From Rhodoplanes serenus (GTDB taxonomy: Bacteria > Pseudomonadota > Alphaproteobacteria > Rhizobiales > Xanthobacteraceae): a DNA stretch of 64,000 nt. Below are positions 7,616-16,072 of this stretch, piece after piece; position 1 is the first letter of the stretch; each line of letters opens with the position of its first letter. The stretch is taken from positions 1-64,000 of the forward strand of contig CAMDDZ010000019.1 in NCBI GenBank assembly GCA_945893145.1, read 5' to 3'. The notes under the pieces are model-generated. The model saw only the letters and a list, made by a program, of their open reading frames with translations, was not told where the DNA came from and did not search any database. The position numbers and the translations under genes are program-made.

Positions 7616-7674
7616 CGCCCGCCGGAAGATACTCCAGTCTTCCTTTCCAACCCATCTGCACTTTCGCAGCGCGT

Positions 7675-8337
7675 TCATATCATTGCCGCTTTGATAACAG
7701 GCAAGACCTCATGAGTTCCCCGATACATCATCTCAAGTGCGACGTAGAGAATCACGGCTAAGCCGACATATGCGATCCAGCGATGGTTCTGAAGCAAACG
7801 GGCAATGAAGCTCGCCGCAATCCCCATCAACGCAATCGAGAGCCCAAGGCCGAAAATTAGCACCCACGGGTGCTCCCGCGCGGCTCCAGCGACAGCAAGA
7901 ACGTTGTCGAGCGACATCGATACGTCGGCGATTAAGATTTGACCGGCGGCCTGAGCAAATGTCTTGTGCCTCACATGGCCGGCAATCGTGCCGTCGGCAT
8001 TGATATCAAAGCCCGCCAGTGCCTCGGTCGCGTCCTGCTCCATCTCGGATGAAGTGCGCAGTTCGCGCCACATCTTCCAGCATACCCAGAGCAGGAGGAT
8101 GCCTCCAGCGAGCAGGAGCCCGACGACTTGCAGGAGTTGCGTTGTCACTCCAGCAAAGCCGATGCGCAACACTGTCGCTGCAATGATGCCGACTACAATG
8201 GCCTTGGCACGTTGCTCCTGCGGCAATCCCGCAGCGGCTAGTCCGATGACGATCGCATTGTCACCGGCCAGTACCAAGTCAATCATAATGACTTGAAGAA
8301 GCGCGGAAAGCGCTCCAGTCGTCAGAAATTCAGTCAT
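7675..8337 (-). CDS. TerC-family integral membrane protein (YjbE type)
   Basis: A 220-residue membrane protein with about seven helices and the two signature acidic motifs of TerC proteins: LVLAGDNAIVIGLA (about residues 22-35) and DVSMSLDNVLAVAGA (about 138-152). Family members are implicated in tellurium resistance and in metal, mainly manganese, export during exoenzyme metalation. A hydrophilic loop EMEQDATEALAGFDINADGT separates the halves. Related genes are often controlled by a yybP-ykoY manganese riboswitch; I searched 8338-8560 by eye and saw none. AGGGAGCC lies shortly before the ATG. Confidence 0.82.
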   Translation of the reverse strand: MTEFLTTGALSALLQVIMIDLVLAGDNAIVIGLAAAGLPQEQRAKAIVVGIIAATVLRIGFAGVTTQLLQVVGLLLAGGILLLWVCWKMWRELRTSSEMEQDATEALAGFDINADGTIAGHVRHKTFAQAAGQILIADVSMSLDNVLAVAGAAREHPWVLIFGLGLSIALMGIAASFIARLLQNHRWIAYVGLAVILYVALEMMYRGTHEVLPVIKAAMI

Positions 8338-8562
8338 ACTTCAGGCTCCCTCTTTCACCGAAGTGCAAGAGTGGCCCTATGTATCGAGGATCGGGAAAAC
8401 CGCTGGCTGACCGCCTTAGGCTAGCACCAGGTCGACTCGACGCTCGTCACAACGCACCCCGCTGTGTAACGACGCGCGCAAGCAGGCCACTCCATTGGGT
8501 ATCCAGTCCGACATCGCAGCCCGTTGAGCTGCCAGAGGGGCCCGGCCTGGTCGTTAAATCAT

Positions 8563-8913
8563 TTATTGGGCCGTCGTTGCGAGCCCAAAAAGCTGCAGGA
8601 TTTTCTCGGGCTGTCGCTCGCTGAGCATTCCAGCAGCGAAGCCGATGAAAGCGAACGCGCCAGAAACGTCCCAAAGGGTGATACCGTCCGAGTTGTGTCC
8701 GACCCTGCTGACCCATGCGACAAGGGCCATAATGCCTGCGCCGGCGAGCGCCAGGAGGCTAAGCGCCGGAAGAATAACAGGCGCTGGTACGAGCGCGATA
8801 AGCATTAGAGGTGATGCTGCTACTATTGTGGCCGCGATGACCGGAGAAGCACCATTAAGCAGGTGAGTGCTAGGCCTATGCGTCCTGTGATTAGCAATTG
8901 TCCGATAAGCCAT
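8563..8913 (-). CDS. Small membrane protein with two hydrophobic segments
   Basis: A 116-residue conserved-looking hypothetical protein. Two to three hydrophobic stretches (about residues 27-62 and 85-100) flank the polar loop SRVGHNSDGITLWDVSGA. The end is polar (SERQPEKILQLFG). No function recognised. I chose the ATG at 8913 because GGAGAG precedes it by six bases; upstream in-frame codons at 9045 give an atypical Cys/Arg-rich extension. It stands alone between the TerC-like gene and the FixJ-type regulator. Confidence 0.55.
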   Translation of the reverse strand: MAYRTIANHRTHRPSTHLLNGASPVIAATIVAASPLMLIALVPAPVILPALSLLALAGAGIMALVAWVSRVGHNSDGITLWDVSGAFAFIGFAAGMLSERQPEKILQLFGLATTAQ

Positions 8914-9149
8914 TTGACTCTCCATTGCGGACCGCATCGGTATCCGTCGAATTATGGTGCCGAACCGGCAGCAACTCGCGGATAACCCAGTAAGCCGTGC
9001 CGTGACCGTTCTCCGAGTGGGAGGGGCTTCCGCACACGCGAGCACCAGTCACGGCACAAACTCCTCTTTGACGGACATGGGCGTCCCGATAGAGACAACG
9101 GTACCAAGACCGCGCACGTTGGTGTATCCGTAACGATCAGGTGGTAGTT

Positions 9150-9764
9150 CTACGGGGTGATGCGTCCGAGACGAATGGCTTGCCGAACGAGCACGGCAAC
9201 GCTCTCGGCCTGCATCTTCTCCATGACCTCGGCACGGTATCCCTCGACTGTGCGTATGCTGATCTTAAGTTTAGCTGCGATCGCCAGGCTGGAGAATCCT
9301 TGCGCGACGAGATCGAAAATCTCGACCTGTCGTGGAGTTAAGTGCGCGAACCTCGCATTGAGGGTCTCCAACGAATTCTGCAAATTCTGGTGCTCAAACA
9401 AATGCGCCAATCCGCGGTTGATGGCAGCGACGAGCTGGGCATCATCGATCGGTTTTTCGATGAAGTCCTCCGCGCCCGCTTTGATCCCCTCCACCGCCAT
9501 CGAGACGTCGGCGTGCCCGGAGATGAGGACGACTGGAAGCTTTATTTTACGGCGAGCGAGCTCGCGAATGAGTTCGATCCCGTCTGTCCCGGGCATGCGA
9601 ACGTCGGTCACGACGCAGCCAAGGCGCGGCCGGTCAAGTGCGCGAAGGAAGTTGTCGGCCGAATCGTAGGTCTCGACGCTGAAGCCGAACACGCTCAGCA
9701 TTTCGTCGAGGGCATGGCGAACCGATTGTTGATCGTCGATGACGAAAACGGTAGGATTAGCCAT
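9150..9764 (-). CDS. FixJ-family response regulator
   Basis: A 204-residue two-component regulator. The receiver domain has the acidic pair (VFVIDDQQSVR, residues 7-17), the phosphoacceptor Asp54 in VVTDVRMPG, and the conserved Lys in AEDFIEKP (about 104). A LuxR-type helix-turn-helix follows (LTPRQVEIFDLVAQGFSSLA to ISIRTVEGYRAEVMEK). It begins two bases after the stop codon of the histidine kinase gene, so kinase and regulator are one operon and a cognate pair. The ATG at 9764 gives the normal FixJ length; a longer frame from 9842 would lie inside the kinase gene. Target genes are unknown. Confidence 0.9.
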   Translation of the reverse strand: MANPTVFVIDDQQSVRHALDEMLSVFGFSVETYDSADNFLRALDRPRLGCVVTDVRMPGTDGIELIRELARRKIKLPVVLISGHADVSMAVEGIKAGAEDFIEKPIDDAQLVAAINRGLAHLFEHQNLQNSLETLNARFAHLTPRQVEIFDLVAQGFSSLAIAAKLKISIRTVEGYRAEVMEKMQAESVAVLVRQAIRLGRITP

Positions 9765-9766
9765 TG

Positions 9767-11401
9767 TTACGTCGCTTGGGATTGTTCGAGCGGGAGCGAA
9801 AAGCGAAACTCGGTCGCTCCGGCATCCCGCGATTGTAGCCAAATGCGGCCGCGGTGCGATTCGACAATCGACGCGCAGATCGCAAGGCCAAGCCCAAGCC
9901 CCTCTTGCTTCGATGTCGTGAGCGGGTCGAACAGCCGGTCAGCCAGTCCGCTGTCTACTCCCGGGCCGTTATCCGAAACGCTAATTTCAACGCGCGCGGG
10001 AGCATCGAGTCGAGATGCGGCGACGCGGATACGCCCATCCACTTGCCTTGCTTCAGCGATCGCTTCGATCGCGTTGCGCACCAGATTGAGGACCACCTGC
10101 TGCAATTGGGTGCGGTCGCCATCAACGGGGGGAAGAGCGGCGGACGCAACAAGTTCGATACGGACTTGGTTCGTCGAGGCCTCCAGGCGCATCAGCATCA
10201 AAGTGTCTTCCAGCATGCTCCGTATATCGATGGTGCTGACATGCGGACGGCCGCGACGGAGGAAATCTCGCATGCGGCGCACCACGCCCGCGGCATGATC
10301 GATTTGTGCGATCATGGTGGTCAGGTTGCTGTCAGCTCGCGCTAGATCTGCGCCGGGCGAGCGCAGGATATGTTGTGCGGATCGTGCGAGTGCGCGAGCG
10401 GCCGTCATCGGCTGGTTAATCTCATGGGCAATGGCGGCCGCCATCCCGCTCACGAGATTGGTGCGTGTGGCGTGCGCCGCTTCCGCTTCCTTTGTCCTCA
10501 GCAGCGCCTCAATTTCGCGGACCGCGCCTTCAGCATTTTGACGCTCCATGACCACGACGCCTACTATCAACCCGGTCATGGTCAGCACCAGCATGAGCAT
10601 CTGGAATTCGGCAAATGCACGCGCATCGTAGCCATAGCGATGCAGAAGTCCAACGAGAGCGAGTTGCGTGACGGTCAGGCCGATGCACGCGCCGTCGAGT
10701 CCATTGCGCAAAGCGATGGCGACGACGGGGAGAAAAAGCACATAAAAGAATTTGAAATCGTCCACCTTTTCGCTTCCAACGATCGCCCACAACGAAAGGA
10801 CGACGACGGCGACACAGAGAGCAACGTCGGGCAGCATCGCGCGCAATGAGCGAAACGAAGATTTCCGTCCACGCAGGGCGAGGCGCAGGGCTAACGGCGT
10901 TATGACCCCGATACCGATAGCGTCACCGATGAAAAGAAGGCCAGCAGCGACAACGATATCGGCCAGATTGAGTTGCGCATTTGCTAGCAAGAACAGGCAC
11001 AAGAGAAGCGCGACCAGGGCGGCGCCAGAAATTCCCCCAGCGAGGAGAATCAATACATCGCGCAGATGATGAAGACCAACATCAAGCCGAAGTGTCTTTC
11101 GTAAGACGACAGCTATTGTGCTGTAGCCGGCGGCAATGATGGCAGAGATGCCGAGAATAATCGGCCATTTGAGATTGCTTTGCAGCAGGATTATTTCTGC
11201 GACGACGACGCCGGCGAACAACACTATGCCGTAACGCGCTCCGCCGATAACCATAAGGGCGAACACAAGACCCAGCCCAGGATTCCAGGGCGTAATAGGC
11301 AAGCCTTTGTATTCGTGAATGAAGCTGACCCACTCAAAGATGACATACGCAACGAGAAGGGTGGCCACGACGAGAGCCCTTGGCAGGTAGGCGCGCGGCA
11401 T
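9767..11401 (-). CDS. MASE1-domain sensor histidine kinase
   Basis: A membrane-bound kinase of about 544 residues. The N-terminal half has eight or more helices and opens with a MASE1-like ITPWNPGLGLVFALMVIGG pattern. A linker and short coiled coil follow (ERQNAEGAVREIEALLRTKE), then the H-box AAAIAHEINQPMTAARAL (about residue 325), N-box NLVRNAIEAI, G1 DNGPGV and G2 EGLGLGLAICASIVESH. The kinase core is the FixL/HK4 type, but there is no haem PAS domain, so the input is a membrane or ligand signal, not FixL oxygen sensing. It signals to the adjacent FixJ-type regulator. The start is uncertain: ATG 11401 lacks a clear ribosome site, and a TTG near 11481 or a longer frame is possible. Confidence 0.85.
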   Translation of the reverse strand: MPRAYLPRALVVATLLVAYVIFEWVSFIHEYKGLPITPWNPGLGLVFALMVIGGARYGIVLFAGVVVAEIILLQSNLKWPIILGISAIIAAGYSTIAVVLRKTLRLDVGLHHLRDVLILLAGGISGAALVALLLCLFLLANAQLNLADIVVAAGLLFIGDAIGIGVITPLALRLALRGRKSSFRSLRAMLPDVALCVAVVVLSLWAIVGSEKVDDFKFFYVLFLPVVAIALRNGLDGACIGLTVTQLALVGLLHRYGYDARAFAEFQMLMLVLTMTGLIVGVVVMERQNAEGAVREIEALLRTKEAEAAHATRTNLVSGMAAAIAHEINQPMTAARALARSAQHILRSPGADLARADSNLTTMIAQIDHAAGVVRRMRDFLRRGRPHVSTIDIRSMLEDTLMLMRLEASTNQVRIELVASAALPPVDGDRTQLQQVVLNLVRNAIEAIAEARQVDGRIRVAASRLDAPARVEISVSDNGPGVDSGLADRLFDPLTTSKQEGLGLGLAICASIVESHRGRIWLQSRDAGATEFRFSLPLEQSQAT

Positions 11402-11946
11402 TACGGACGACGACGGCCCGACGGGCTCCGGTTTGGTTGATAAGACGCTTTCAGCGGGGCCGTTTTGATTGATGACTTGCAATTTCGATCGCCTGAGTGG
11501 CACTACCCATGAATAGACTATTTCTATTCGCGCGCCCGATGTGACGATATCACGATGCCTACAGTATCCGAGAGCAAAAGCCGCTTCGCTACTGCAACAT
11601 GAGACGCAGGCCGATGTCGCATTGGGGTCAATCGCGTTGATTCCGCCGCGCCAGCGACATGTCCGGTTTACCCCTGATAGCGACCGTTGAGCAGACGTGC
11701 CGGGAGGTCCGACTCGTGCCAATCGGCGACATTGCCACTTTCACGATCTTTGAAAACGAACTAGCCTGCTCGAACGTCCCCTCGGGTCCGCGGCTCGCGC
11801 TGGCAAGCGCAGCGAGCAGCCAGAGCAAGTACTTCAAGAGGTACCGCGCCGGAACCTCGCCATAGCGCGTCAAAGACGCGCGTAAACGCGCTGGTGGACG
11901 CGCGTAAACGCGCTGATGGCTCGGCGGCGCGGCAGGAGAGAGTGAA
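11402..11946. other. Gap upstream of the kinase and the Bug receptor gene
   Basis: No supported gene. It should hold the promoter of the kinase operon (minus) and of the receptor at 11947 (plus). The part near 11660-11760 shows no coding signal. A short tandem repeat lies at 11875-11918. Confidence 0.4.
11875..11918. repeat. Two 22-base tandem repeats before the Bug receptor gene
   Basis: Two adjacent copies of a 22-base unit starting GACGCGCGTAAACGCGCTG that differ at one base. Each contains the palindromic core GCGCGTAAACGCGC. They end 28 bases before the receptor ATG, where a regulator could bind. Confidence 0.6.
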
Positions 11947-12939
11947 ATGAAACTTCCCCGTCGAAAATTTCTGCGTCTGGCCGCGGGCACGATGGCGCTG
12001 CCAGCCGTCTCGCGGATCGCGTCGGCGCAAGCCTATCCGGCGCGTCCGGTGACGATGATCGTTCCGTTTGCTCCTGGCGGGGCAACCGATGTTGTCGGTC
12101 GCATCGTCGGTGAGTACCTCTCGCAAGCGCTCCGGCAACAGTTCGTCATCGAGAACGTGGCCGGGGCCGGCGGCACCACCGGCTCGACCCGAACGATGCG
12201 CGCCAACCCCGACGGCTACACCATCCAGGTCGGTCAGATGGGGACGCATGCTGCCGCGGTGGGGTTCTATCCGAACCTCGCCTACAGGCCGGATGTCGAT
12301 TTTGAGCCGGTCGGCATGATCGCCGGCCTGCCGGTCGTGATCACCGCAAGAAAGGATTTTCCCGCCAACGATCTCAGGGAGTTCATCAGCTATGTGAAGG
12401 CGAACGTCGCGACGCTCAACGTCGCGCATGCTGGCGTCGGCTCGATTACACACACCACGGTCCTGCTGCTCCATTCGCTGCTCGGCGTGCGGCCGACCTT
12501 GGTGCCGTTCAACGGCGCCGCGCCTGCCATGACGGCTTTGCTCGGCGGGCAGGTGGATTACATCTCCAATGCCATCCCCGACTCTGTTCCACACGTTCGG
12601 GGCGGCACGGCCAAGGGCTATGCCATCACCACGCCCGAGCGCAGTCCGAGCCTGCCGGATGTCCCGACCACGAAGGAAGCCGGCTTGCCCGAGTTCGATG
12701 CGTCGGCCTGGAACGCGCTGTTTGCGCCCAAGGGGACTCCGAAGGAGGTCCTCGACAGGCTTGCCACTGCGCTCGACGAAGCTCTCGACGATGCCAACGT
12801 GCGCAAGCGCCTGCTCGACCTCGGCTGCGAGATTCCCGCCAAATCAAAGCGCGGTCCGCAACCGCTTGCTGCTTTGGTCAAAAGCGAGATCGCGCGCTGG
12901 ACGCCGATTATCAAAGCGGCAAGCAGCAAAGCCCAATAA
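11947..12939 (+). CDS. Bug-family (TctC) substrate-binding protein, Tat signal
   Basis: Periplasmic receptor of 330 residues from the tripartite tricarboxylate transporter family. The N-terminus has a twin-arginine motif, RRKFLRLAAG, and an AxA-type cleavage site (SRIASAQA). The mature protein shows the family signatures VTMIVPFAPGGATDVVGRIV, ENVAGAGGTTG, ANPDGYT and the late PTTKEAGLPEFDASAWNALF. Ligands in the family are carboxylates, amino acids or aromatic acids; this one cannot be predicted. No TctA/TctB membrane genes are adjacent, which is common for expanded Bug receptor sets. GGAGAG lies eight bases before the ATG. Confidence 0.88.
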   Translation: MKLPRRKFLRLAAGTMALPAVSRIASAQAYPARPVTMIVPFAPGGATDVVGRIVGEYLSQALRQQFVIENVAGAGGTTGSTRTMRANPDGYTIQVGQMGTHAAAVGFYPNLAYRPDVDFEPVGMIAGLPVVITARKDFPANDLREFISYVKANVATLNVAHAGVGSITHTTVLLLHSLLGVRPTLVPFNGAAPAMTALLGGQVDYISNAIPDSVPHVRGGTAKGYAITTPERSPSLPDVPTTKEAGLPEFDASAWNALFAPKGTPKEVLDRLATALDEALDDANVRKRLLDLGCEIPAKSKRGPQPLAALVKSEIARWTPIIKAASSKAQ

Positions 12940-13700
12940 ATTCGAGGGCTTCGAGCGTTCAATCCCCATATGGGGATGCGCGAATTTTTGCAGTTTACAA
13001 ATCGAACGAATAAGCCGATTTGCATCCTCGTCCTATCCAACCGAGGGCGTTCTCATGAGACGTCGTGATGGCGGGGTGGGATGCGGCGCCTGCGGATTGG
13101 GCTCGTAACCCAATCCCCGGGAGGCTCGGACCCCGCCCTACGGACATTACGATCCGTGCGCAGGGAGCTCTGCTGGACGGCCGGGGCGCGGTGCGCTCCG
13201 GTTCGCAAGCGCGGCCCGAGGCCTTGATGAGAACGCCGCGATGGAGCGCCGGCCGGCGCGCGCCCCCGCTTTGGGCGCCACGCCGGTCATGTCTCAGGCG
13301 GAGCAATCCGCCTGCGGACAAGGCGTGATCGAGATGTTGCGTCGACCGGCGCTCCATCCCCTCGGATCTTCCGAGGACGACACGGCGCCCGGGCACCCAA
13401 CAAATCCCGGCGATCGCGCACGTCTGCAGCACGGGACGGTATTATTGGAGGTGCAAGCGGCTCGGCGAAACGACGATCTTCGGTTTCCTGGTGCAGGCGT
13501 ATTAACCGCGCCGGGCCGGATGCCTTGCAATAGCCTCAGTTAAAGCCTAAACACCGGCCATCGATATTGGCCGGACAACTGGGCCGCTTCGCCTTCGGGC
13601 GCACGTTTTCAGCAACTTCCAAAATCGAACGATCCGGGACTTGGCACACGACAATCGTGCGCCAACGCCCACGTGCACACCGTAGCGAAAAGGACATTAC
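12940..13700. other. Long gap before the cold-shock gene; palindrome and leader hairpins
   Basis: No convincing gene. A 16-base perfect palindrome around CCCCATATGGGG occupies 12962-12977, just after the receptor gene. The middle (13060-13400) is G+C-rich with open frames on both strands but no coding signal that I trust. The last 150 bases are likely the long 5' leader of the cold-shock mRNA, with possible hairpins at 13554-13574 (CCGGCCA/TGGCCGG) and 13643-13663. Long structured leaders are usual for csp genes. Confidence 0.4.
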
Positions 13701-13910
13701 ATGACTCCGGGTACCGTTAAATTCTACAACGATCAAAAAGGCTTCGGCTTCATCGCGCCGGACAATGGCGAGAAGGACGTGTTCGTCCACGCCACCGCGC
13801 TCGAGCGCTCTGGCATTCAGGGCCTGCGTGAAGGCCAGAAGGTCACCTTCGACACCGCCAACGATCCGCGCAACGGCAAGGTCGCCGTCAATCGGATTGA
13901 GGTCGCCTGA
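13701..13910 (+). CDS. cspA: Cold-shock domain protein
   Basis: A 69-residue single-domain nucleic-acid chaperone that melts RNA secondary structure. RNP1 is KGFGFIAP (residues 13-20) and RNP2 is DVFVHATAL (about 26-34), with the opening [17 protein letters not shown] typical of alphaproteobacterial CspA. Here a Tyr-Asn-Asp replaces the common FNATKGFGF start. AAAGGA precedes the ATG. A perfect terminator follows at 13951-13983, so it is normally a single-gene transcript. Confidence 0.95.
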   Translation: MTPGTVKFYNDQKGFGFIAPDNGEKDVFVHATALERSGIQGLREGQKVTFDTANDPRNGKVAVNRIEVA

Positions 13911-13950
13911 CGCGCGGCAGGCCGTTCACGGCCGCCTCGCAGACATCGAG

Positions 13951-13983
13951 GCCGCCGTCCGCAACCGGACGGCGGCCTTTTTT
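13951..13983 (+). terminator. Rho-independent terminator of the cold-shock gene
   Basis: An 11-base G+C stem GCCGCCGTCCG / CGGACGGCGGC with a four-base loop (CAAC), followed by C and six T. It is 40 bases after the stop codon. Confidence 0.92.
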
Positions 13984-14004
13984 CAAGCGAAAGGGACCCG
14001 AGTC

Positions 14005-14250
14005 ATGCGCATCGTCATCTTCAAGTCTCAGGCGAATCCCAACCTGCGGGCGTTCGCCTCCGATCCGGGCGGCCAGGATCTGCCCCGGCAATTCGCACCG
14101 TGGCACGCCGTCGGCGTGGTGCTGCCCGAGGGCAACCTGCCGCACAATCTCGATCGCGCCGTGGCCGAAAAGGCCATCAACAGCGCGGGCTACCAGCTCT
14201 GGCGGTTCAAGAGCCCGGAAAAAAAGAAGAAGGCGGCCGCCGCCGGCTGA
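14005..14250 (+). CDS. Small conserved hypothetical protein with lysine/alanine tail
   Basis: An 81-residue soluble protein, MRIVIFKSQANPNLRAFASD at the start, with a middle QFAPWHAVGVV and a C-terminal helix-like AINSAGYQLWRFKSPEKKKK followed by AAAAG. The sequence style (a beta strand, a loop, then a Trp-containing strand) suggests a compact domain. I recall similar short proteins in Bradyrhizobium-type genomes but no assigned function. A weak AGGGA lies upstream. It starts 22 bases after the csp terminator run, so readthrough or its own promoter would drive it. Confidence 0.6.
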   Translation: MRIVIFKSQANPNLRAFASDPGGQDLPRQFAPWHAVGVVLPEGNLPHNLDRAVAEKAINSAGYQLWRFKSPEKKKKAAAAG

Positions 14251-14335
14251 GTGCCGCGCGGCGTTCCGTTTGTGTCCGTCTGGCGGGCGCGATGCGCCCC
14301 AATGACGTGACGATCGCAAAGAGGAAACGAACTTT

Positions 14336-14611
14336 ATGGCCAAAGAACTCCTGACCAAGGAACGTCTCGCCGCACGAAAAACCAGCGACGAGACGGTCGA
14401 AGACAACCAGCCGAAAAACTTGCGCGCCAACGTCATGCCGACCAGCGGCTATGGGCTGGAGATCGACGGCAAGATGAAGTCCCAGCACCTCACCGCGGAC
14501 GCCGCGATGCAGGCCGGCATCGCCCTGAAAACCAAATTTCCGCTCATCCAGGTCAAGGTGTTCGACGCCAAGGCGCAAGAGCGAATCCCGGTCGAATTGC
14601 CGAAGGCGTAG
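14336..14611 (+). CDS. Small hypothetical protein (91 residues)
   Basis: Soluble, charged protein beginning MAKELLTKERLAARKTSDET. A C-terminal half (GYGLEIDGKMKSQHLTADAA, then MQAGIALKTKFPLIQVKVFD) reads like a small alpha/beta unit. No family recognised. GAGGAAACG precedes the ATG at suitable spacing. It lies between the 81-residue gene and the transglutaminase-like gene on the same strand, 85 and 19 bases away, so the three may be co-transcribed. Confidence 0.6.
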   Translation: MAKELLTKERLAARKTSDETVEDNQPKNLRANVMPTSGYGLEIDGKMKSQHLTADAAMQAGIALKTKFPLIQVKVFDAKAQERIPVELPKA

Positions 14612-14630
14612 CGTCTCGATCCATCCGCCG

Positions 14631-15302
14631 ATGCTCTTGCACGACCTGCCGCCCCTCACCGCATTTTCTGCAGCCGAACGGCGCCTGATCCGGCGCCTGC
14701 GTACGCCGGAACGCGTGCAGCGTTTTCTCAACGCCCTGCCCTACAACACCGAGCCGCGCGGCGACACGTTCCGCGGCTTCCGCCAAGTGGTGCGCCGCCG
14801 CACCGCGCATTGCGCGGAAGCCGTGCTCTTTGCAGCCTGCGTGCTGGAGCGGCACGGCTATCCACCGCTGGTGATGAGCCTGGAGTCAGCCGACGGGCTC
14901 GACCACGTGATCTTTATCTATCGGCGCAACGGCCGCTGGGGTTCGGTGGCGCGCTCACGCGATCCGGGCCTGCACGGACGCAAGCCTCGCTTCCGCACGC
15001 TGCGCGCGCTGGTGATGAGTTACTTCGACGCTTACATCGATGCCACCGGCTGCATCGAAGGCTATGCGCCGACCGATCTGCGCAAGCTCGGCGTGATCGA
15101 CTGGCGATTTTCCGCAAAGAACCTTTGGGCTCTTGAGAAAGCGCTGATCGCGCTGCGCCACCGCCGCATCACATACTCGCGCTCGCGGGTGCGGCGCATG
15201 CGCGCGAAATATCTGGCCTATCGCGAGAAGCACGGAAAGAAGCCGCTGTTCTATCGCGGCCGGGATAAGTGGATGGAAATTCCGAAGGCGTTTCTGCGCT
15301 GA
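14631..15302 (+). CDS. Transglutaminase-like (papain-fold) protein, putative
   Basis: A 223-residue soluble protein. Residues 58-70 (RTAHCAEAVLFAAC) place a cysteine at the start of a helix. About 30 residues later comes GLDHVIFIYRRNGRWGSVAR with His92, then an acidic residue in SRDPG (Asp111). This C-H-D spacing and the strand pattern resemble transglutaminase-like cysteine peptidases or amidases. The C-terminal third is very basic (RRITYSRSRVRRMRAKYLAY), which might bind nucleic acid or an acidic partner. Substrate unknown. It starts 19 bases after the 91-residue gene. No ribosome site is evident, so it may depend on coupled translation. Confidence 0.6.
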   Translation: MLLHDLPPLTAFSAAERRLIRRLRTPERVQRFLNALPYNTEPRGDTFRGFRQVVRRRTAHCAEAVLFAACVLERHGYPPLVMSLESADGLDHVIFIYRRNGRWGSVARSRDPGLHGRKPRFRTLRALVMSYFDAYIDATGCIEGYAPTDLRKLGVIDWRFSAKNLWALEKALIALRHRRITYSRSRVRRMRAKYLAYREKHGKKPLFYRGRDKWMEIPKAFLR

Positions 15303-15521
15303 CACACATCAACCGATGATCTCTTAACGGAACACCCGGCGGCGGGTTCCGGCGGCGGCCGCCGCAAAAACCCAAGTGCGACAATGCGCTGGAATAGGAT
15401 CCGCAAGATTTAACCAATCAATTTTTAGTGCTTCGCGCCGCCGGGACTTCGGCCCGGCCGCGCGCTATTCTGGCCGCGATGCTGCCTTAGAACCGAGCGG
15501 CACATTAGGGGAGACAACGAC

Positions 15522-16016
15522 ATGACAGTTTCACTCACTCGCGTCGCACTTGCAGCCACCGCTGCCTGCGTGCTGGCCGGCTCAGCCAGCGCCCAGACCA
15601 TGACGCGCAAGGACATCACGATGGAAGCCGCGGTGACCATCGCCACCGTGGCGATTGCCGACTGCAAGGCCAAGGGCTGGGCGGTGTCGGCCACCGTGGT
15701 CGGGCGCAACGGCGAAGTGCTCGTCCAGTTGCGCGGCGACGGCACCGGCCCCCACACCATGGAGAACAGCTGGAAGAAGGCGTTCACGTCGCGCACCTTC
15801 CGCATTGCCTCGGGCGAAATGGAAGACCGGCTGAAGAAAAATCCGGCGATGGGTGCGCAATACCTCACCGGCTTCACCACCGGGCGCGGCGCACTGCCGA
15901 TCAAGATCGGCGACGAAGTGGTCGCGGCCGCCGGCGTCAGCGGCGCACCGGGCGGCGAAAAGGATGAGGCCTGCGTGCAGACCGGCATCGACAAAGTGAA
16001 AGACCAACTGAAATGA
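15522..16016 (+). CDS. Secreted GlcG/HbpS-like protein (DUF336)
   Basis: A 164-residue protein with a signal peptide (about residues 1-24, cleaved after ASA). The mature part has the GlcG/HbpS layout: MTRKDITMEAAVTIATVAIA, then GWAVSATVVGRNGEVLVQLR, NSWKKAFTSRTFR, PIKIGDEVVAAAGVSGAPGG and a final EACVQTGIDKV. Family members bind haem or degraded haem products, or act as small accessory proteins of glycolate and corrinoid pathways. Context gives no substrate. GGGGAGA lies eight bases before the ATG. A strong palindrome follows the gene at 16030-16062. Confidence 0.82.
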   Translation: MTVSLTRVALAATAACVLAGSASAQTMTRKDITMEAAVTIATVAIADCKAKGWAVSATVVGRNGEVLVQLRGDGTGPHTMENSWKKAFTSRTFRIASGEMEDRLKKNPAMGAQYLTGFTTGRGALPIKIGDEVVAAAGVSGAPGGEKDEACVQTGIDKVKDQLK

Positions 16017-16029
16017 CGCGTTAGCGTCA

Positions 16030-16062
16030 TCCCGGGGCCGGCGCTCCGCGCCGGCCCCGGGA
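16030..16062. repeat. Perfect 15-base palindrome between convergent genes
   Basis: TCCCGGGGCCGGCGC and its complement separated by three bases. It sits between the ends of the GlcG-like gene and the SnoaL-like gene. No long T run follows on either strand. It resembles repeated intergenic palindromes; it could still act as a bidirectional RNA 3' end. Confidence 0.7.
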
Positions 16063-16072
16063 TCCAGCTTTC

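Noticed and set aside
8338-8560. yybP-ykoY manganese riboswitch before the TerC-like gene
   Set aside because: No GGGGAGTA-type conserved core found by eye on the minus strand; a covariance search would be decisive.
12995-13432. Open frames of 80-145 codons in the gap before the cold-shock gene
   Set aside because: Open on several frames at once, with Arg/Cys/Pro-rich low-quality translations and no start signals. They are expected by chance in high G+C DNA.
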